This document shows, piece after piece, positions 1 through 10,535 of a stretch of DNA of 64,000 nucleotides (position 1 is its first letter; each line of letters begins with the position of its first letter). Where the stretch lies: assembly GCA_032158295.1 (NCBI GenBank), contig CM063261.1:6445001-6509000 (forward strand), given 5' to 3'. Position numbers and translations under genes: made by a program. A model generated the notes under the pieces. It had not been told where the DNA came from. It did no database searches and worked only from the letters and a program-made list of their open reading frames with translations. Source of the stretch: Pycnopodia helianthoides. Lineage: Eukaryota; Echinodermata; Asteroidea; Forcipulatida; Asteriidae.

Positions 1-59
1 AGCTGTAAAGCACCTTCAAATGACACTGACAATCAACTTACCCCCCCCTACCTTTATCC

Positions 60-905
60 ATGGCACCAAATCCAACCCAAAACATCCTCCAAAGAACCCT
101 AAACCCACTGGCCCGCCTGCCTCTAAACACAGTGCTCCCCCCCCCCCCCAACGTCCCCAAGCCCACTACCACACCAACTCCCACTGCTGGACCGAATAAC
201 TCAGCGACGCTCTTCTGGCCCCCGAGCGGTCCGCCCGGGGGAATGGCTGCGCTTTCCGGGAAACGAACGTCGGGCGCGGCCCTCTCCACAACCACCACCT
301 CTAATAAACGACCACCCACCTCTAATCCGTCTTCCTCTGTGACAGGATGCAGAAAGAGAGCATCTACTGTATCCCATCCACCTCCCCCTCCCATAGACAG
401 ACGTCCGGCTCGGATATCACAAGCCAAGACAGTGCTCCTACTCCACCCCACCCCACCCCACCCACTCCTTCCCACCAATCCCCCTCGTGTAATCAAGGTT
501 CATCCAATTAGCCTACCCTCTCGATCTGGGGGCACATCCCCTCCTACACCATCAAGACTCTTTTTTTGAGGTTCTATCTAAGCGGAAACAGTCTCCTCCA
601 AAACCACCCAAATGCACCCCAAACCTCGTTCCCCTAAAGTCTCCCTCACCATCCCGCAAACTGGCCAGAAAAATAACAACCCCAATGCAAACGTGGGCGG
701 TCCTGCAACCGACTCGGAGCAGTGGGAGGACACACAACCACTGACGATTATACACTTCTCTCCGCCGATTAACTACCCACATGTAGGGTCTCCTATACCC
801 AAAGTCAACCACCCACACCGTCAGTATGTTTGCCCTAGGTCCCCCCCCCCTCCCACTGTATCCAACGTATCCTCCGGCAAGCAGGATCAGGGTCTACCAC
901 TCTGA
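60..905 (+). other. Proline/threonine-rich open frames, no recognised product
   Basis: Two open stretches (60-569 and 612-905) are rich in Pro, Thr and Ser and contain runs of C of 9 to 10 bases. I recognise no domain. Composition bias from poly-C tracts alone could keep these frames open, and the opposite strand is also open over 38-496. The Penelope-type GIY-YIG remnant starts just downstream, so these frames could be 5' material of that element, but no reverse transcriptase lies between them. I regard protein function as unproven. Confidence 0.25.
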
Positions 906-929
906 TCCCAAGAAACTTCACAGTTCTCT

Positions 930-1640
930 TCAATCGCACAAGGACAAGCAAGAACCCTCCACACAGTCGTGCAAGAGTTTACCGCATTCCCTGTGAATGC
1001 GGGAAAGTTTATTTAGACTCAGAGAGCGTCGAGCGCACGGAAGGAGGTGAGATTATGAGAAGCCAGCCACCGACCACCAAGTAGACTGGGGTCAGCTGCA
1101 GAACTCATCGCTCCCATCCAGAGATGGCACCGCAGACGGATCAGAGAGGCCATCGAGATCTACAAGCACGACACAGTTTCCCGAGACATAGGCTCAGTGA
1201 CATTTGGCTCACACTCCTTCCGGCAAATGGATCTCCTATATCCACGGTCACATCCCCTACCCACTTAGAATCGGATCATCTATATACCCTCAGTCTCCTC
1301 TAGGTTCCCTCACCTTCCCTGTGCTTGTCACAAACTGATTCAGTTCAGTGAGAACACAGTCCCTCCTCAATCCCAGTGGGTTTCAGTTTAGGTTTAGTCC
1401 CAGCTCCAGCCCACACGCTTCACCGAGCTAAGCCCAGCCTGTCTAGTTCCTAGTCCCGCCTTCGAGCCAAACCCAACTGGCAGTTAATCCCCTACACCGG
1501 ACCAAAATCTCCACAGCTCTCAGTGTTAATTTCCTTTAATTGTGTGATGTCTGGCATAGACTGAACCCTTCACTGAAGAAGTTCACCTGGCTCAGAAATA
1601 ACCCAAACAATGCAAACTGTTCTAAGGCCAGGGTAGATCG
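930..1640 (+). mobile_element. Penelope-like element, 3' remnant (GIY-YIG endonuclease)
   Basis: From about 970 the + strand reads GVYRIPCECGKVYLDSE, matching the start of the GIY-YIG endonuclease domain of Penelope-like retroelements (I-P-C-x-C-G...Y-I-G-E-T). After frameshifts it resumes as ELIAPIQRWHRRRIREAIEI around 1098-1165, the conserved C-terminal part of the same domain. The copy at 12.1-12.4 kb has the same two blocks (LIAPVQSWHQHRVREAIEI), so the two are relatives. The reverse transcriptase is missing and the nuclease frame is broken, so the copy is dead. The stretch 1250-1640 is presumably its 3' untranslated region. Confidence 0.7.
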
Positions 1641-1675
1641 CTTTTATTATTCCCTTTGATATCATGACGTGTACC

Positions 1676-2957
1676 TATGGTGGCCCTGAAGGGACATTGA
1701 ACATATATATTTACGTAAATATTTACGTCAATATTCATGGATTTTGCCCTAAATCGCAAATATTCACGTCAATATTCACGTCAATATTTGCGAATTCTGA
1801 CCAAACGCAAATATTTACGTAAATATTCACGTCAATATTAGCGGTTTGTGCCCCAAATCGCAAATATTTACGTCAATATTCAGGTAAATATTCGCGATTT
1901 GTGCCCGAAATCGTGAATTCACGATTTTTGCCCCAAATCGGAAATATTGACGTGAATATTGACGTGAATATTTGCGATTCGTGCCCAAAATCGCGAATAT
2001 TGACGTGAATATTTACGTCAATATTTGCGGTTTGTGCCCCAAATTGCAAACATTCACGTCAATATTCACGTCAATATTTGCGATTTGGGCCTCAAATTCG
2101 TGAACCCACTGAACCGTGAATTTTTTTTCCAGCAACTTGAGGTGTCGTTTTAGTTTCGTTTAGTCTGGCACCCACCCTGATCTCTAACGCTGGCGAGGCA
2201 TAATGGTGTATGGCCCTTACTGCGCTGGGAAAACCATGTCTAGTCTAGACGCCAGCAGCCAGGAGTCAGCGATGGTGTGATGTTTATTCGTTCAGCATCA
2301 TCAAAAAACAAAAGTTTAATTTTCGTCGGACTATTTTCAAAATGAGATGGTTTCCTTCGCCATGATGTAACTCAAACCGTCTTCTCAATAAGACCATAGA
2401 GCAAGGATTCCAAGGATAAGACCAAGCAGAGCGTGCAAACTCGAGCGTGCGGAAATGTACGGGGTGCTGAATTACCAGGGTGCCAGACTGAATTGCGAGC
2501 TTGCCTACCTAGGTTACTAACAAAACACAAATATTCACGGATGACTGGGTTTGCGTTTGGGGCACAAGCCATAAATCCATAAATATTTACGTGAATATTC
2601 ACGTAAATATTTGCGATCGGGGGCAAAAATCGTGAATATTTACGTAAATATTTACGTGAATATTTGCGTGTTTGGGCACAAATCGTGAATATTTACGTAA
2701 ATATTAACGTGAATATTTGCGATTGGGGCACAAACCGTGAATATTTACGTAAATATTTACGTGAATATTCACGATTTCGGGCACAAATCGCGAATATTTA
2801 CGTGAATATTGACGTGAATATTTGCAATTTGGGCATATATCGTGAATATTTATGTGAATATTGACGTGAATATTTGCGATTTAGGGCAAAATCCATGAAT
2901 ATTGACGTAAATATTCACGTGAATATATATGTTCAATGTCCCTTCAGGGCCACCATA
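1676..2957. mobile_element. Foldback element 1 (TATGGTGG TIR, 53-bp palindromic units)
   Basis: A 1282-bp element whose ends are perfect inverted repeats beginning TATGGTGGCCCTGAAGGGAC. It is flanked by the exact 6-bp target duplication TGTACC (1670-1675 and 2958-2963). Each arm (about 1700-2110 and 2525-2935) is a chain of imperfect units of about 53 bp made of AATATT and ACGT words, ending TGCGATTTGTGCCCC. Each unit is itself nearly palindromic. A roughly 400-bp centre (2110-2520) lacks the units. I see no transposase, so the element is presumably mobilised in trans. A second element at 11577-12136 shares the TIR and a central CCTAGGTYACTAACAAA motif but has unrelated arms. Confidence 0.85.
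2100..2525. other. Central spacer of foldback element 1
   Basis: Non-repetitive core between the two arms, with no coding signal that I can defend. It includes CCTAGGTTACTAACAAA (about 2508-2524), nearly identical to CCTAGGTCACTAACAAA in the centre of foldback element 2. This argues that the two elements share a core as well as their termini. Confidence 0.55.
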
Positions 2958-3189
2958 TGTACCCGTGCGTGCATGCGATATTGAAGGGTGTGTACAACAT
3001 TGGTAAGGTTGAAAATATAAATGCTCACAGATTTGCAAATTTACTTAGGCCTAAATGGTATAAAGATGGTCATGGTGGAAAACTTCTCTTGAAACAGTTT
3101 TGCTTAAAAATGTTACAGTTTTTAGGAAATGAGTAACAAAATTAGTCTTTATCACAGTGATAGAATCAGATGTTTGAAAACAGTGAAAA

Positions 3190-3345
3190 CTTAAAAGAGG
3201 GTTTTTAAACTATTTTCTCGTAACTGCGATGACCGATTGAGCTTAAACTTTGACATGTTTGTTGTTTCATGTATGGGCATGCATACGGTGCAGATACTGG
3301 TCTTTGACAATACCAGTGATGTACATGTACATGTGCTTTAAGCCA
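3190..3345 (+). repeat. Fragment of a dispersed MITE (same family as 40818-41174)
   Basis: The stretch GATGACCGATTGAGC ... ATACTGGTCTTTGACAAT parallels the right half of the complete MITE at 40.8-41.2 kb (GATGACCAATTGAGC ... ATACTGGTCTTCGACAAT) with the same spacing. Its left half and its terminal repeat are absent or too diverged to see. Confidence 0.5.
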
Positions 3346-3360
3346 TGTTCTCTGTCTGAT

Positions 3361-3412
3361 CACTGAAGTTGGAAAAATCTCACGCACAGTCTTAAACTAT
3401 AACCAATAAACT
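3361..3412 (+). repeat. About 50-bp direct repeat, copy 1 (copy 2 at 3800-3850)
   Basis: CACTGAAGTTGGAAAAATCT and the following bases through CTATAACCAATA recur almost unchanged at about 3800-3850. The second copy is in its expected place inside the LINE reading frame (RSRFKH-ITEVGKISRTV). This first copy therefore looks like a displaced duplicate of LINE sequence next to the truncated 5' end. Confidence 0.6.
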
Positions 3413-3422
3413 TCCCAGTAGT

Positions 3423-3776
3423 ATGGCATTAAAGGAAGTGCTTATTGGCACTTTAATAACTCCCTACTCGAAGACAATGCATAATTATAAGGATATTGTT
3501 ACTCACTTTTGGACTGATTGGAGAACTAAGAAGAACGATTTTACTGACCTAGGTGCTTGGTGGGATTTCGATAAATCCCAACTTAAAACCCTCTCACAAA
3601 TGTATGAAGTCAAGGTCTCGCACGATAAATGCAAACTTCTCCGTAAAATGAACGACTCAATTAACAAACTTCAGTCTGCGCCAAACCTAACGCACCTGAA
3701 ACTATTCGTGTGCTCAATGAATAGAAAAATATTTTTAACGTGTTACTTAAAAACGAGGCCAGGGGCGCTCTCGTGA
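3423..3776 (+). pseudogene. LINE ORF2 linker fragment
   Basis: An open frame of 117 codons containing FWTDWRTKKNDFTDLGAWWD. This resembles the 'FW..WR..K..F..L..WWD.GK' block between endonuclease and reverse transcriptase in Tx1-type LINEs. It continues out of frame into RSRFKHITEVG at about 3775. No start codon is implied; it is an internal piece of a longer dead ORF. Confidence 0.6.
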
Positions 3777-3896
3777 GGTCGCGTTTTAAACACATTACTG
3801 AAGTTGGAAAAATCTCACGCACAGTCTAAAACTATAACCAATATACCTCATAATAACCTCATTCCAATAAAAAGTAGATCTCTCTGACATAGCAAA

Positions 3897-4930
3897 CTGG
3901 CATCCTGTCTCTTTAACACCGACTGTAAGGTTTTTGTTGAGTTACTGGACAATAGGCACAATATAGATTCAGCGATCCATCAAGATAAATCATATTATGT
4001 TCCAGACCGTTCGATTTATGACAATATACTTCTAATTAAAGATATCTTTCATTGTTCCAATTTAAATGACACTCCCCTCGCTGTGCTCAACCTTGATCAA
4101 ATAAAAGTTTTTGACAATGTTGACCATGAGTTTTTGTTTAGTACCATGAGAGCCATGGGATTTGGTGAACGGTTCATATCATACATTAAACTTCTGTATA
4201 AAAGTGCCAAAAGCCTTCTCAAGGTGGGCGGTTCACTCACCAGAGCAGCAGAGAAAGACATTCGTCAAGGCTGCATGCCCGCTTTCTGGACTGCTGTACT
4301 CCATTGCCATTGAGCCCTTGCTCAACACGCTGAGAAACCGTTTGGGCACCAACGGGTTCCCTCTCCCTGGAACCCATAAACATTGCTAGGACGGCCTACG
4401 CAGACGACGATACAATCTTTGTCACCACCGATTCTGGGTTCAATATTGTAGACGATGTGTATAAACTTTTTTTTTATAAATCCTCTGCTGCCTGCGTCAA
4501 TTACCAAACATCTCGGGCCTGTGGGTCGGGTCCTTGGCCGGCAGAACCGAGGAGCCTCTTTTAACTTCCGCTGAAATAACGTGGGGCTTCCCTTTCTTAG
4601 AGTTCACTTAGGAAATACAAATTGCTACCTCAACCAAAACTGTATCGCTTGCAATAACAAACTCGGCAACACCCTTTCACGCTGGAAAGGCACTGCCAAC
4701 ATATAAAGGCAAAGTTCTCATCGCAAATCAACTTGCGGCCTCCAAAACCTTCCACTGTTTGGCCGTTTTCTCTTCCCCCGACAAAGTCCTGAGTGAAGTC
4801 CAGAATGCGCTCGTCGATTTCGTCTGGTCCAGTAAAAGGGCACCTCATTAGAAAAAAACTTATCTATCGTAAACCAGAAAGGGGAGGTCTAGGTCTACAA
4901 TCCCGGCCAAAATGCTGGGCCATACACCCT
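3897..4930 (+). pseudogene. LINE reverse transcriptase fragment (Tx1-like)
   Basis: Reading across frames, one finds W-H-P-V-S-L then N-T-D-C-K-V-F, then YYVPDRSIYDNILLIKD (about 3990-4050), NLDQIKVFDNVDHEFLF (4088-4140), the fingers/palm block RFISYIKLLYKSAKSLLKVG, IRQGC, then PLSGLLYSIAIEPLLNTLRNRL in the next frame, and TAYADD (4395-4410) with a second D. At least three frameshifts separate them (near 4275, 4380 and 4500). The catalytic A box keeps its first D (FDNVD) and the YADD box is present, but the ORF cannot be translated as one product. Confidence 0.75.
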
Positions 4931-6770
4931 ATCCTAAAGTTACAATAACCATACAATAACCATTCCCTGTCTCACAATAAACATTCTCTCCCCCGTCCCC
5001 CCGCTCAATGTTGACTCGAACGCGGAAGACCGTGCAACAATGTGATTCAACATTGAAAGGGGGCAGGGGGCCCAACGAGATATGGCCGGGATTGTAGCTT
5101 GCCTCCAAGCACGCGTGCTCACCTTCAGACTTTCGCTCATCCAACGTTATCTCAATCTCTGTCCACATCTCGCGCACACATGATAAGTCACAATCTTCAC
5201 ATGTATATGAAACTCAGTCTCGACTTCCAACTATTCCTCTCTCAAACTTCGTCCAAATTTTACACTAGCCTTCCTTGCTTCTGTGGTGAGCTTTTGCGTG
5301 CTTGAAAGGCGTCTGGAGCTCGCGCCGAAATACCACCTGACTCGATCAACCATGTTCTCAATCTTCCACTCGGTAGCCCTCTGCTGAATGACAAAGCTGA
5401 CGATGAGGGTTTTTTCCCTGCGCGACTCTCTTCGCACGGGATCACGTTCGTCAAACACCTTATAAACACAAATGCAGAGGGCATGTTGACAGAAGACAAA
5501 CACGTTCAACCTCCTCTTCCCACCATTCATCGACACTCTGTCCAACTCCTTCAACTTAATCTTCAACGCCTTCATGGAAGACTGCTCAGAAACTTTCAAA
5601 TCATATTTAATGAAAACGGTGTCTGCCTGGCAAGCTTCCAGAATATCTCTGCTTGTTCAGCTCTTCCAGTCAACTTTTCGCTCTCATCTAACTTCAACGG
5701 ACTGACAGCCTCATAAAAACATATGCACGTCGTCCTCAATAACAAAGTAAATTCTCATCATCCTCGCACCAGCACATACTGGCACGAATCTGGATTTATT
5801 GATTCTTTGAAAAGCATCCACAATGGGAAGAAATTTACCAGCCGCCTACATCTAAGAGGGAGAGAGACACACAATTTAAATTTCTCCACATCATCCATAC
5901 CTTCTTAATTGCCAGTTTTTCGTCATCTTAACCCAAACATGTTCTTCCTGCGGCTGGTGCTTGAGAGGGGTACGCTCCTGCACCTGTTTATCCTCTGCCC
6001 TGCTATTCAATCTGGACTAAACTTGCTCACTTCTGCATCGCATCCTTCCATCTTCAACTGGACTTCGACCTTTACTGGACACTCATCCCTGCATGCAAAG
6101 GTCGCTGCAAAGAGGCAGTTCGCCTATCAAACTTTCTCATCGTCAGCTTCAAACACGTCATTTACTGGCTTTACAGTACTTCTCGTTTATCCGATCCGTA
6201 CATCATTTGGCGCAGTCGCCTACCAAATAAAATTCTCATTTACTATAACTGCTGCAACCTCTATTCAACAATCTTGCGGGTTTCATCACAAAATGGTCCG
6301 TCAACGAATTCACCATCGTCAATAACAAGCTAACATGGTTGATCAAGTCCCCTCACATGATGTCTCTACTGTTCACTACCTTTGGATTTGGAACAATGTA
6401 TAATTGTTCTGTTATTTTTGTATTTTTCGTGAGGGTAGGCAGGATTCGTGTTCTTTCCTCCCTTTGATCAGTTTGTATAATGTTGGAGGAGTCTTACATT
6501 CCGAGGTCGATGATCCATATGAGTGTATAACGGTTCCTACTACTTTCAAAGAGTGTCTGGCTCCTTCGACACATTGCCTAATTGGAGGGGTTGGGCATGG
6601 GTTTTTGTATCACCCTTGCGAGGGATACCACCATAATTTGTTTTACCTTGTTTATTGTTCTCACAGTTTTTTGTTCTCATCGGAATTACCCCTTTAATTT
6701 TGTAAACAAATTATTATAAGTGACTTCATTGTCTCGAAATAAAGATGTCAATGAAAAGTCGAAACAAAAC

Positions 6771-6820
6771 TTCTTCTTCTTCTTCTTCCTCTTCCTCTTC
6801 TTCTTCTTTCTTTTTTAATC
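6771..6820 (+). repeat. (CTT)n/(CCT)n microsatellite
   Basis: Pyrimidine run made of CTT triplets with CCT interruptions directly after the LINE 3' tail. It could be a degenerated 3' tail of the LINE or an independent microsatellite. Confidence 0.9.
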
Positions 6821-7035
6821 TCAACAGTCCAGATTTCAAATTGGGTGGGTTGCTTGGGGGGGGGGACCCAGGGGCACGAACATCACTGAGAGGGGGCACA
6901 TGCACCCCCCCTCCTTAGTTCCTTAGTTACGCCAATGTAGTGACGACGCAAGTTATTACCTTTGAACTCTATAATATTGATATAAAAATGAATAATTTAT
7001 GGCATATCAGTGGCAATCTGCATGCATCGCCTGTT

Positions 7036-7160
7036 AAGACGGATTGTGAAACCATAATAACGGAAGTGTTAATCAGTGATAACGGATTGTGAATGCGTAA
7101 TAACGGATTGTGAACCCGTAATAACAAACTGTGAATCCTTAATAGTGGATTGTGAATTAG
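7036..7160 (+). repeat. Short tandem repeat, unit about 20 bp (TAATAACGGATTGTGAA)
   Basis: Five to six diverged copies of AATAACGGATTGTGAAnnn. A faint relative is seen at 16955-16985. The surrounding 6820-7300 stretch has a poly-G run and no gene that I can support. Confidence 0.7.
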
Positions 7161-7559
7161 GGAACACTGAGGGGAGCCGGTCTTCAGACAGAGGTTTATA
7201 CCATTGATCTCCAATGGGGCATACGATTATGGTATTGTGGCGCAAATTACTCGACATAGAGGGCGCGCGAGCAGCTGCGGGCTCTGCGGCGCGTCAGTTT
7301 GACTAGTTTAGAGTTCCAAGTTGTAGTTGCAATCGTCACGCAGCGAGGAGCACCAACGGACTAGAGCAGGAGTCACCAGGTAGGTGGGACTGACGGCGTG
7401 CTGGACGGTCGGTGGAGTTGGGCTGGGGTCAGGTCGTAGGGTCCGAGGAGGATGGGTCGGAAAATACGTCGGAAAATTCAGACAGAAGCCCAGCGATGGC
7501 ATAATGATAGCGTGCCTCTAGTCCCTCAACGCTACATTTCCAAAGATCCTGAAGATGTC

Positions 7560-8303
7560 CGGGGACATGTACGTCTTTCAGTCCTCTTGTTTGCCTCTTG
7601 TTTAGCCTCTTCTACCTCTCCCTCATCCACCGTTGTAAAGGCAGCCAGCGGTAACTTCGCCGCAGCGAAGAACGCACTTATGTCGCCCCGGGTTCAACAC
7701 CCGCACCGGCAGTGTTCTCTCATCCATCCTTACCAACGATCTCGCAAGTATGAGGCCCTTGTTAGCCACCACTCCACCTCATTCGACTGGCTCTATTACC
7801 CCGACATGACATGAATCAAGTGATTTATCCATCCTCCCTGGTACAATGGTATCATGCCCCGACGGTATGATAGTTGTCTTTGCTACCACAACCCTGGCGC
7901 ACAACGATGTCCCCCACCGGCTCGTGCATTTGATGTGTTCCCCATGCAACACAAGCTCCTAAGGTACAAGAATTCCCTGTGCGTTAACCTTAAGGGCAAA
8001 CACTGCCCGTACCGGAAAGGTGGTTCTTCCGACCTGAACCTCAATTTGCGCTACTCCCAAAGTGTCTATCTGTGTCCCGTCAGCCTGAAACACCTTAACG
8101 CCATCGTTCTCCAACCTCGGCCGTCTCTCAGATGGAATTCTGTAATACACTTCAGTCGAAATAATTGTATCTGTTGTTTCTGTGTCCACAAGGAGTGGGA
8201 TGTCAACAGAACGAATTTTTCCCATGACGTAAAGTCCCTTCTTTGGAGATATAGTAGGTATACCAGAACCTTCCGTTCTGATTCGGGTAAGAAATAGTCT
8301 CAT
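7560..8303 (-). pseudogene. Gypsy aspartic protease and adjoining region
   Basis: The segment 8303-7959 encodes VDIPLLVDTETTDTIIS, the flap/active-site region of a retropepsin with the usual D-T-G changed to D-T-E, which should abolish activity. It runs on (shifted) into TTIIPSGHDTIVPGRM, then GVIEPVE, then GLILARSLV...LPVRVLNPG down to about 7600. That is the block between protease and RT in Mag-type elements. The reading then ends where RT should begin. Confidence 0.7.
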
Positions 8304-9647
8304 TCGGTTTCAAATTTACAGATAACCCTGCAGCCCTTCCTCGGGTCGTAGGACAGGTTGATTGGCGTTTCCCTGACGTTCACGTTTATTCTTCCTTTCT
8401 GGACATTCCCGTGCAAAGTGTCAATTTCGTTGACATTTCTAGCACCTGTCCCCTTGGGTTGCAGGCCGACCCGGGCGAAAACGGTACACCCTGATGTCAC
8501 GCCTCATCAATGTTTGGCCAGCCTCTTCTTTTGTTTGGCTCATCCGTTGCCCTGTAGCTTGCGGTACAACGTCCTCTGGTGGGTGGTCCAGCATCCTACA
8601 TTTTCCATTGCCGAACTTGGGCCCACTCCTTTGAGCCTCAATTTTTTCAAAGTTTTCGGTAGCCCGTTTCGCCTCATCAAGAGTTAAAGGGTTGGCCTGA
8701 AACACACCTTCTCGAATGGACTGACTGGCTATCGCATCGGAGAAGCGTCCTCTTGTAAGGCGGTCCCTTGCCGTGTCCGTGAACTCCGGGTACGAAAATG
8801 CCGCCAATTCACGTACTGCCTGGCCGAGTTCCTGGGTAGATCCAAAAGGAAGTTTTTCGCTCGTTCCCCTGGTCCAAAACGTCCATCCAAAAGTTTGAGA
8901 AGCTCGCTGTAGGTATGCCTCTTCTTGTCTCCACCTCCGTGGTGAAGAAGCATCTTCAATGCCGGACCCTGGAGGCTCTCCGCTAGAAACACGGCTGCCT
9001 CTTCGTCGTCCCATCCATTGGCTAGTTTACATGACTTAAAATGTTCCTTGTAGTCTATCCAAGGCTGCTTATCACGAAATGGTCCGGGACAATCCTAGGG
9101 CGACCTGTCCCTCTTTCTAGCCTTTCTTGCAGCTGCTTATGTCCTACAATTTGTTGATTTCGTTTGAGAGGACATGGTGTCTCCTTAGAGGCTTCTGTGC
9201 CTCCAATATCACGGCCTGATTCGCCACCTTCCTCTAGTTCACTAATGGGTTCCATGAGTTCCGGTAACTCCTCATTATTTTACCTCCACAGGGGGTGTTT
9301 TTGTCTCCCTTGATGGCAGTGGGTTAGGCCTGTGGCATCCAAGAATCATTCTTTTTTATGCCACTCCTTTGAGGCGTCGAGTCACCTCCTGAGGCCTCCT
9401 GTCCTGTGCCCTGCACGTTGGTAATTGAGGCAAGCCCGGTCTCCAAATCGGAATCCAGCAACGTCTCCTTACTTGTGCACCTCCAAGCTTCCTCTAAACA
9501 GGATAATCTACTTGTCAACTGCTCTATACCAGCCTCCTGGCATGTAGTCTCCTCCACTGAACGTTGAACTTCATTCTCCCTACCTTGGAGGTCTACACGG
9601 AGGCTGTCAACCTCCTCTCGGAGTTCTGTAGCAGTATGGTCCGTCAT
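8300..9647 (-). pseudogene. Gypsy Gag polyprotein, frameshifted
   Basis: The minus strand opens with MTDHTATELREEVDSLRVDL (from 9647), an acidic coiled-coil-like N-terminus. It continues through broken frames into FLAESLQGPALKMLLHHGGG and YSELLKLLDGRFGPGERAKN (about 8990-8860), then LAAFSYPEFTDTARDRLTRG (about 8810) and DAIASQSIREGVFQANPLTL. This is the typical retrotransposon capsid pattern: L-x-G-x-A, then F-G, then a Y-P-x-x..R..F..A segment. Frames switch at least three times (near 9320, 9050 and 8870). No intact CCHC knuckle is visible. Confidence 0.75.
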
Positions 9648-9775
9648 TGTTTTTCTATAGTGTCTTATTTTAAAGTTTAATTTGATCTATTTGAAGCGCC
9701 CTGTTTAATTAATGATCCTCGCCTCTCCAAGCCTCCCAGAACTGAGAACGTGGGCAAATGGCAGCTAGGCGTATA

Positions 9776-9793
9776 ATCCCACTTCTTACACCA
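9776..9793 (-). promoter_or_regulatory. Primer-binding site, tRNA-Leu type
   Basis: Two bases inside the LTR the minus strand reads TGGTGTAAGAAGTGGGAT. This is the reverse complement of a tRNA-Leu 3' end (…CCCACTTCTGACACCA, from general knowledge) with one mismatch. Its position is exactly where a Ty3/Gypsy element primes minus-strand synthesis. Confidence 0.7.
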
Positions 9794-9795
9794 TT

Positions 9796-10033
9796 TGTGG
9801 CGAGACTAGCCTAATCCGAGGTTATAAGAAACTGGGAATGTAGGCCCGTTCGCCCTATACGCGTAGCCGCATTCACTCGCGCCTCCTAACCTCTGGGATG
9901 ACAAGGACAGACATTAAACCACACAAGAAACAATGGCATCAGTTGCCGATGAATTTGTTGTCATAAACTCTCAACCCGTATTGGACCCCTAGTTGATTAA
10001 CAGCCTCTTCAATTAATTAAGTTCCAGGTAACA
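9796..10033 (-). repeat. 5' LTR of the Gypsy element (238 bp)
   Basis: On the minus strand it starts TGTTACCTGGAACTTAATTA and ends CTAGTCTCGCCACA, the TG...CA form of an LTR. Its limits are fixed by comparison with an inverted diverged copy at 12743-12993 plus 16552-16564, which shares both ends. Confidence 0.8.
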
Positions 10034-10535
10034 GTTGCCTATAGGAAGCTTCGCACTATGCGCTACACTACTGTAAGGCATGCAGTGCTGGGCGGCGCGG
10101 TAATGCCTGGCTGGGGGTTGGTCTAAGGGTGCACCCCACCGTATAGGAGAAAACAGAGCGTCGAGCTCATTAATTTTTGTGTAGGCCTTCAAAATATGTT
10201 ATATTAGAAAGATTTGAGAGCCCCCAGAAAGTGTTTCAGTGTAAAAATGTTGCCCAATTTATTGTGACCTGGGGGTTGTTGACTTCCAACTTGCCGAGGT
10301 ATTTTGGATGACATATAGGCCTTGAAATAAATGGACCTATTTGCTGAGAGGTGTAGTGACATTTGTCAAGATTGATGCTCGGACGTTTTGAAAATTACAA
10401 CTGTGTAGGGGTATTTTTAATTGGAGGAAGAATAACTCGACGGGCCCATGGACTCCCCATATAAATTTGAGCAGAGATTAAAAGTTCAAGAGTCAATTAA
10501 TAATTTTCCCTTCACTGTTAAAAGCTGTGAGACTT
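10034..10535. other. No feature recognised
   Basis: About 500 bp between the LTR and the first readable Penelope RT block. No ORF or repeat that I can name. It may contain the decayed 5' part of the Penelope element. Confidence 0.5.

Larger units (their letters stand above)
3423..6765 (+). mobile_element. Tx1/L1-like LINE, 5'-truncated and decayed
   Basis: A 5'-truncated non-LTR retrotransposon. In order it holds the post-endonuclease linker (3423-3776), reverse transcriptase (about 3897-4930), and a C-terminal region (about 4930-6330) ending with a block rich in W, L and Y. An AT-rich 3' UTR runs to an AATAAAGATGTCAATG tail at about 6740-6765, followed by a CTT microsatellite. RT signatures YYVPDRSIYDNI, VFDNVDHEF, IRQGCPLSGLLYSIAIEPLL and a YADDDTIF-like box point to the Tx1/L1 group. 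Many frameshifts and stops show it is long dead. Clade assignment is by remembered motif similarity and would need a tree. Confidence 0.75.
7308..10033 (-). mobile_element. Mag-like Ty3/Gypsy LTR retrotransposon, internally deleted
   Basis: Read on the minus strand: 5' LTR (10033-9796), primer-binding site (9793-9776), gag (about 9647-8300), protease and the post-protease block (about 8303-7560), then directly the extreme C-terminus of pol (about 7500-7308). Reverse transcriptase, RNase H and integrase are missing, so a large internal deletion joins the protease region to the end of pol. No 3' LTR is recognisable before 7300. Frames are shifted in several places. The order and the TG...CA LTR make the identity firm; Mag clade is inferred from the gag and post-protease blocks. 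Confidence 0.8.

Noticed and set aside
38..496. Gly/Val-rich ORF on the minus strand
   Set aside because: Shadow of the proline-rich plus-strand frame, caused by base composition; no start context or motif.
1690..2940. CRISPR-like or satellite array
   Set aside because: Units are imperfect, palindromic and arranged in two inverted arms within a TIR element. No spacers of unique sequence, and the DNA is eukaryotic.
6900..7300. 3' LTR of the Gypsy element
   Set aside because: No TGTTACC...CCACA sequence or similarity to the 9796-10033 LTR is found here.
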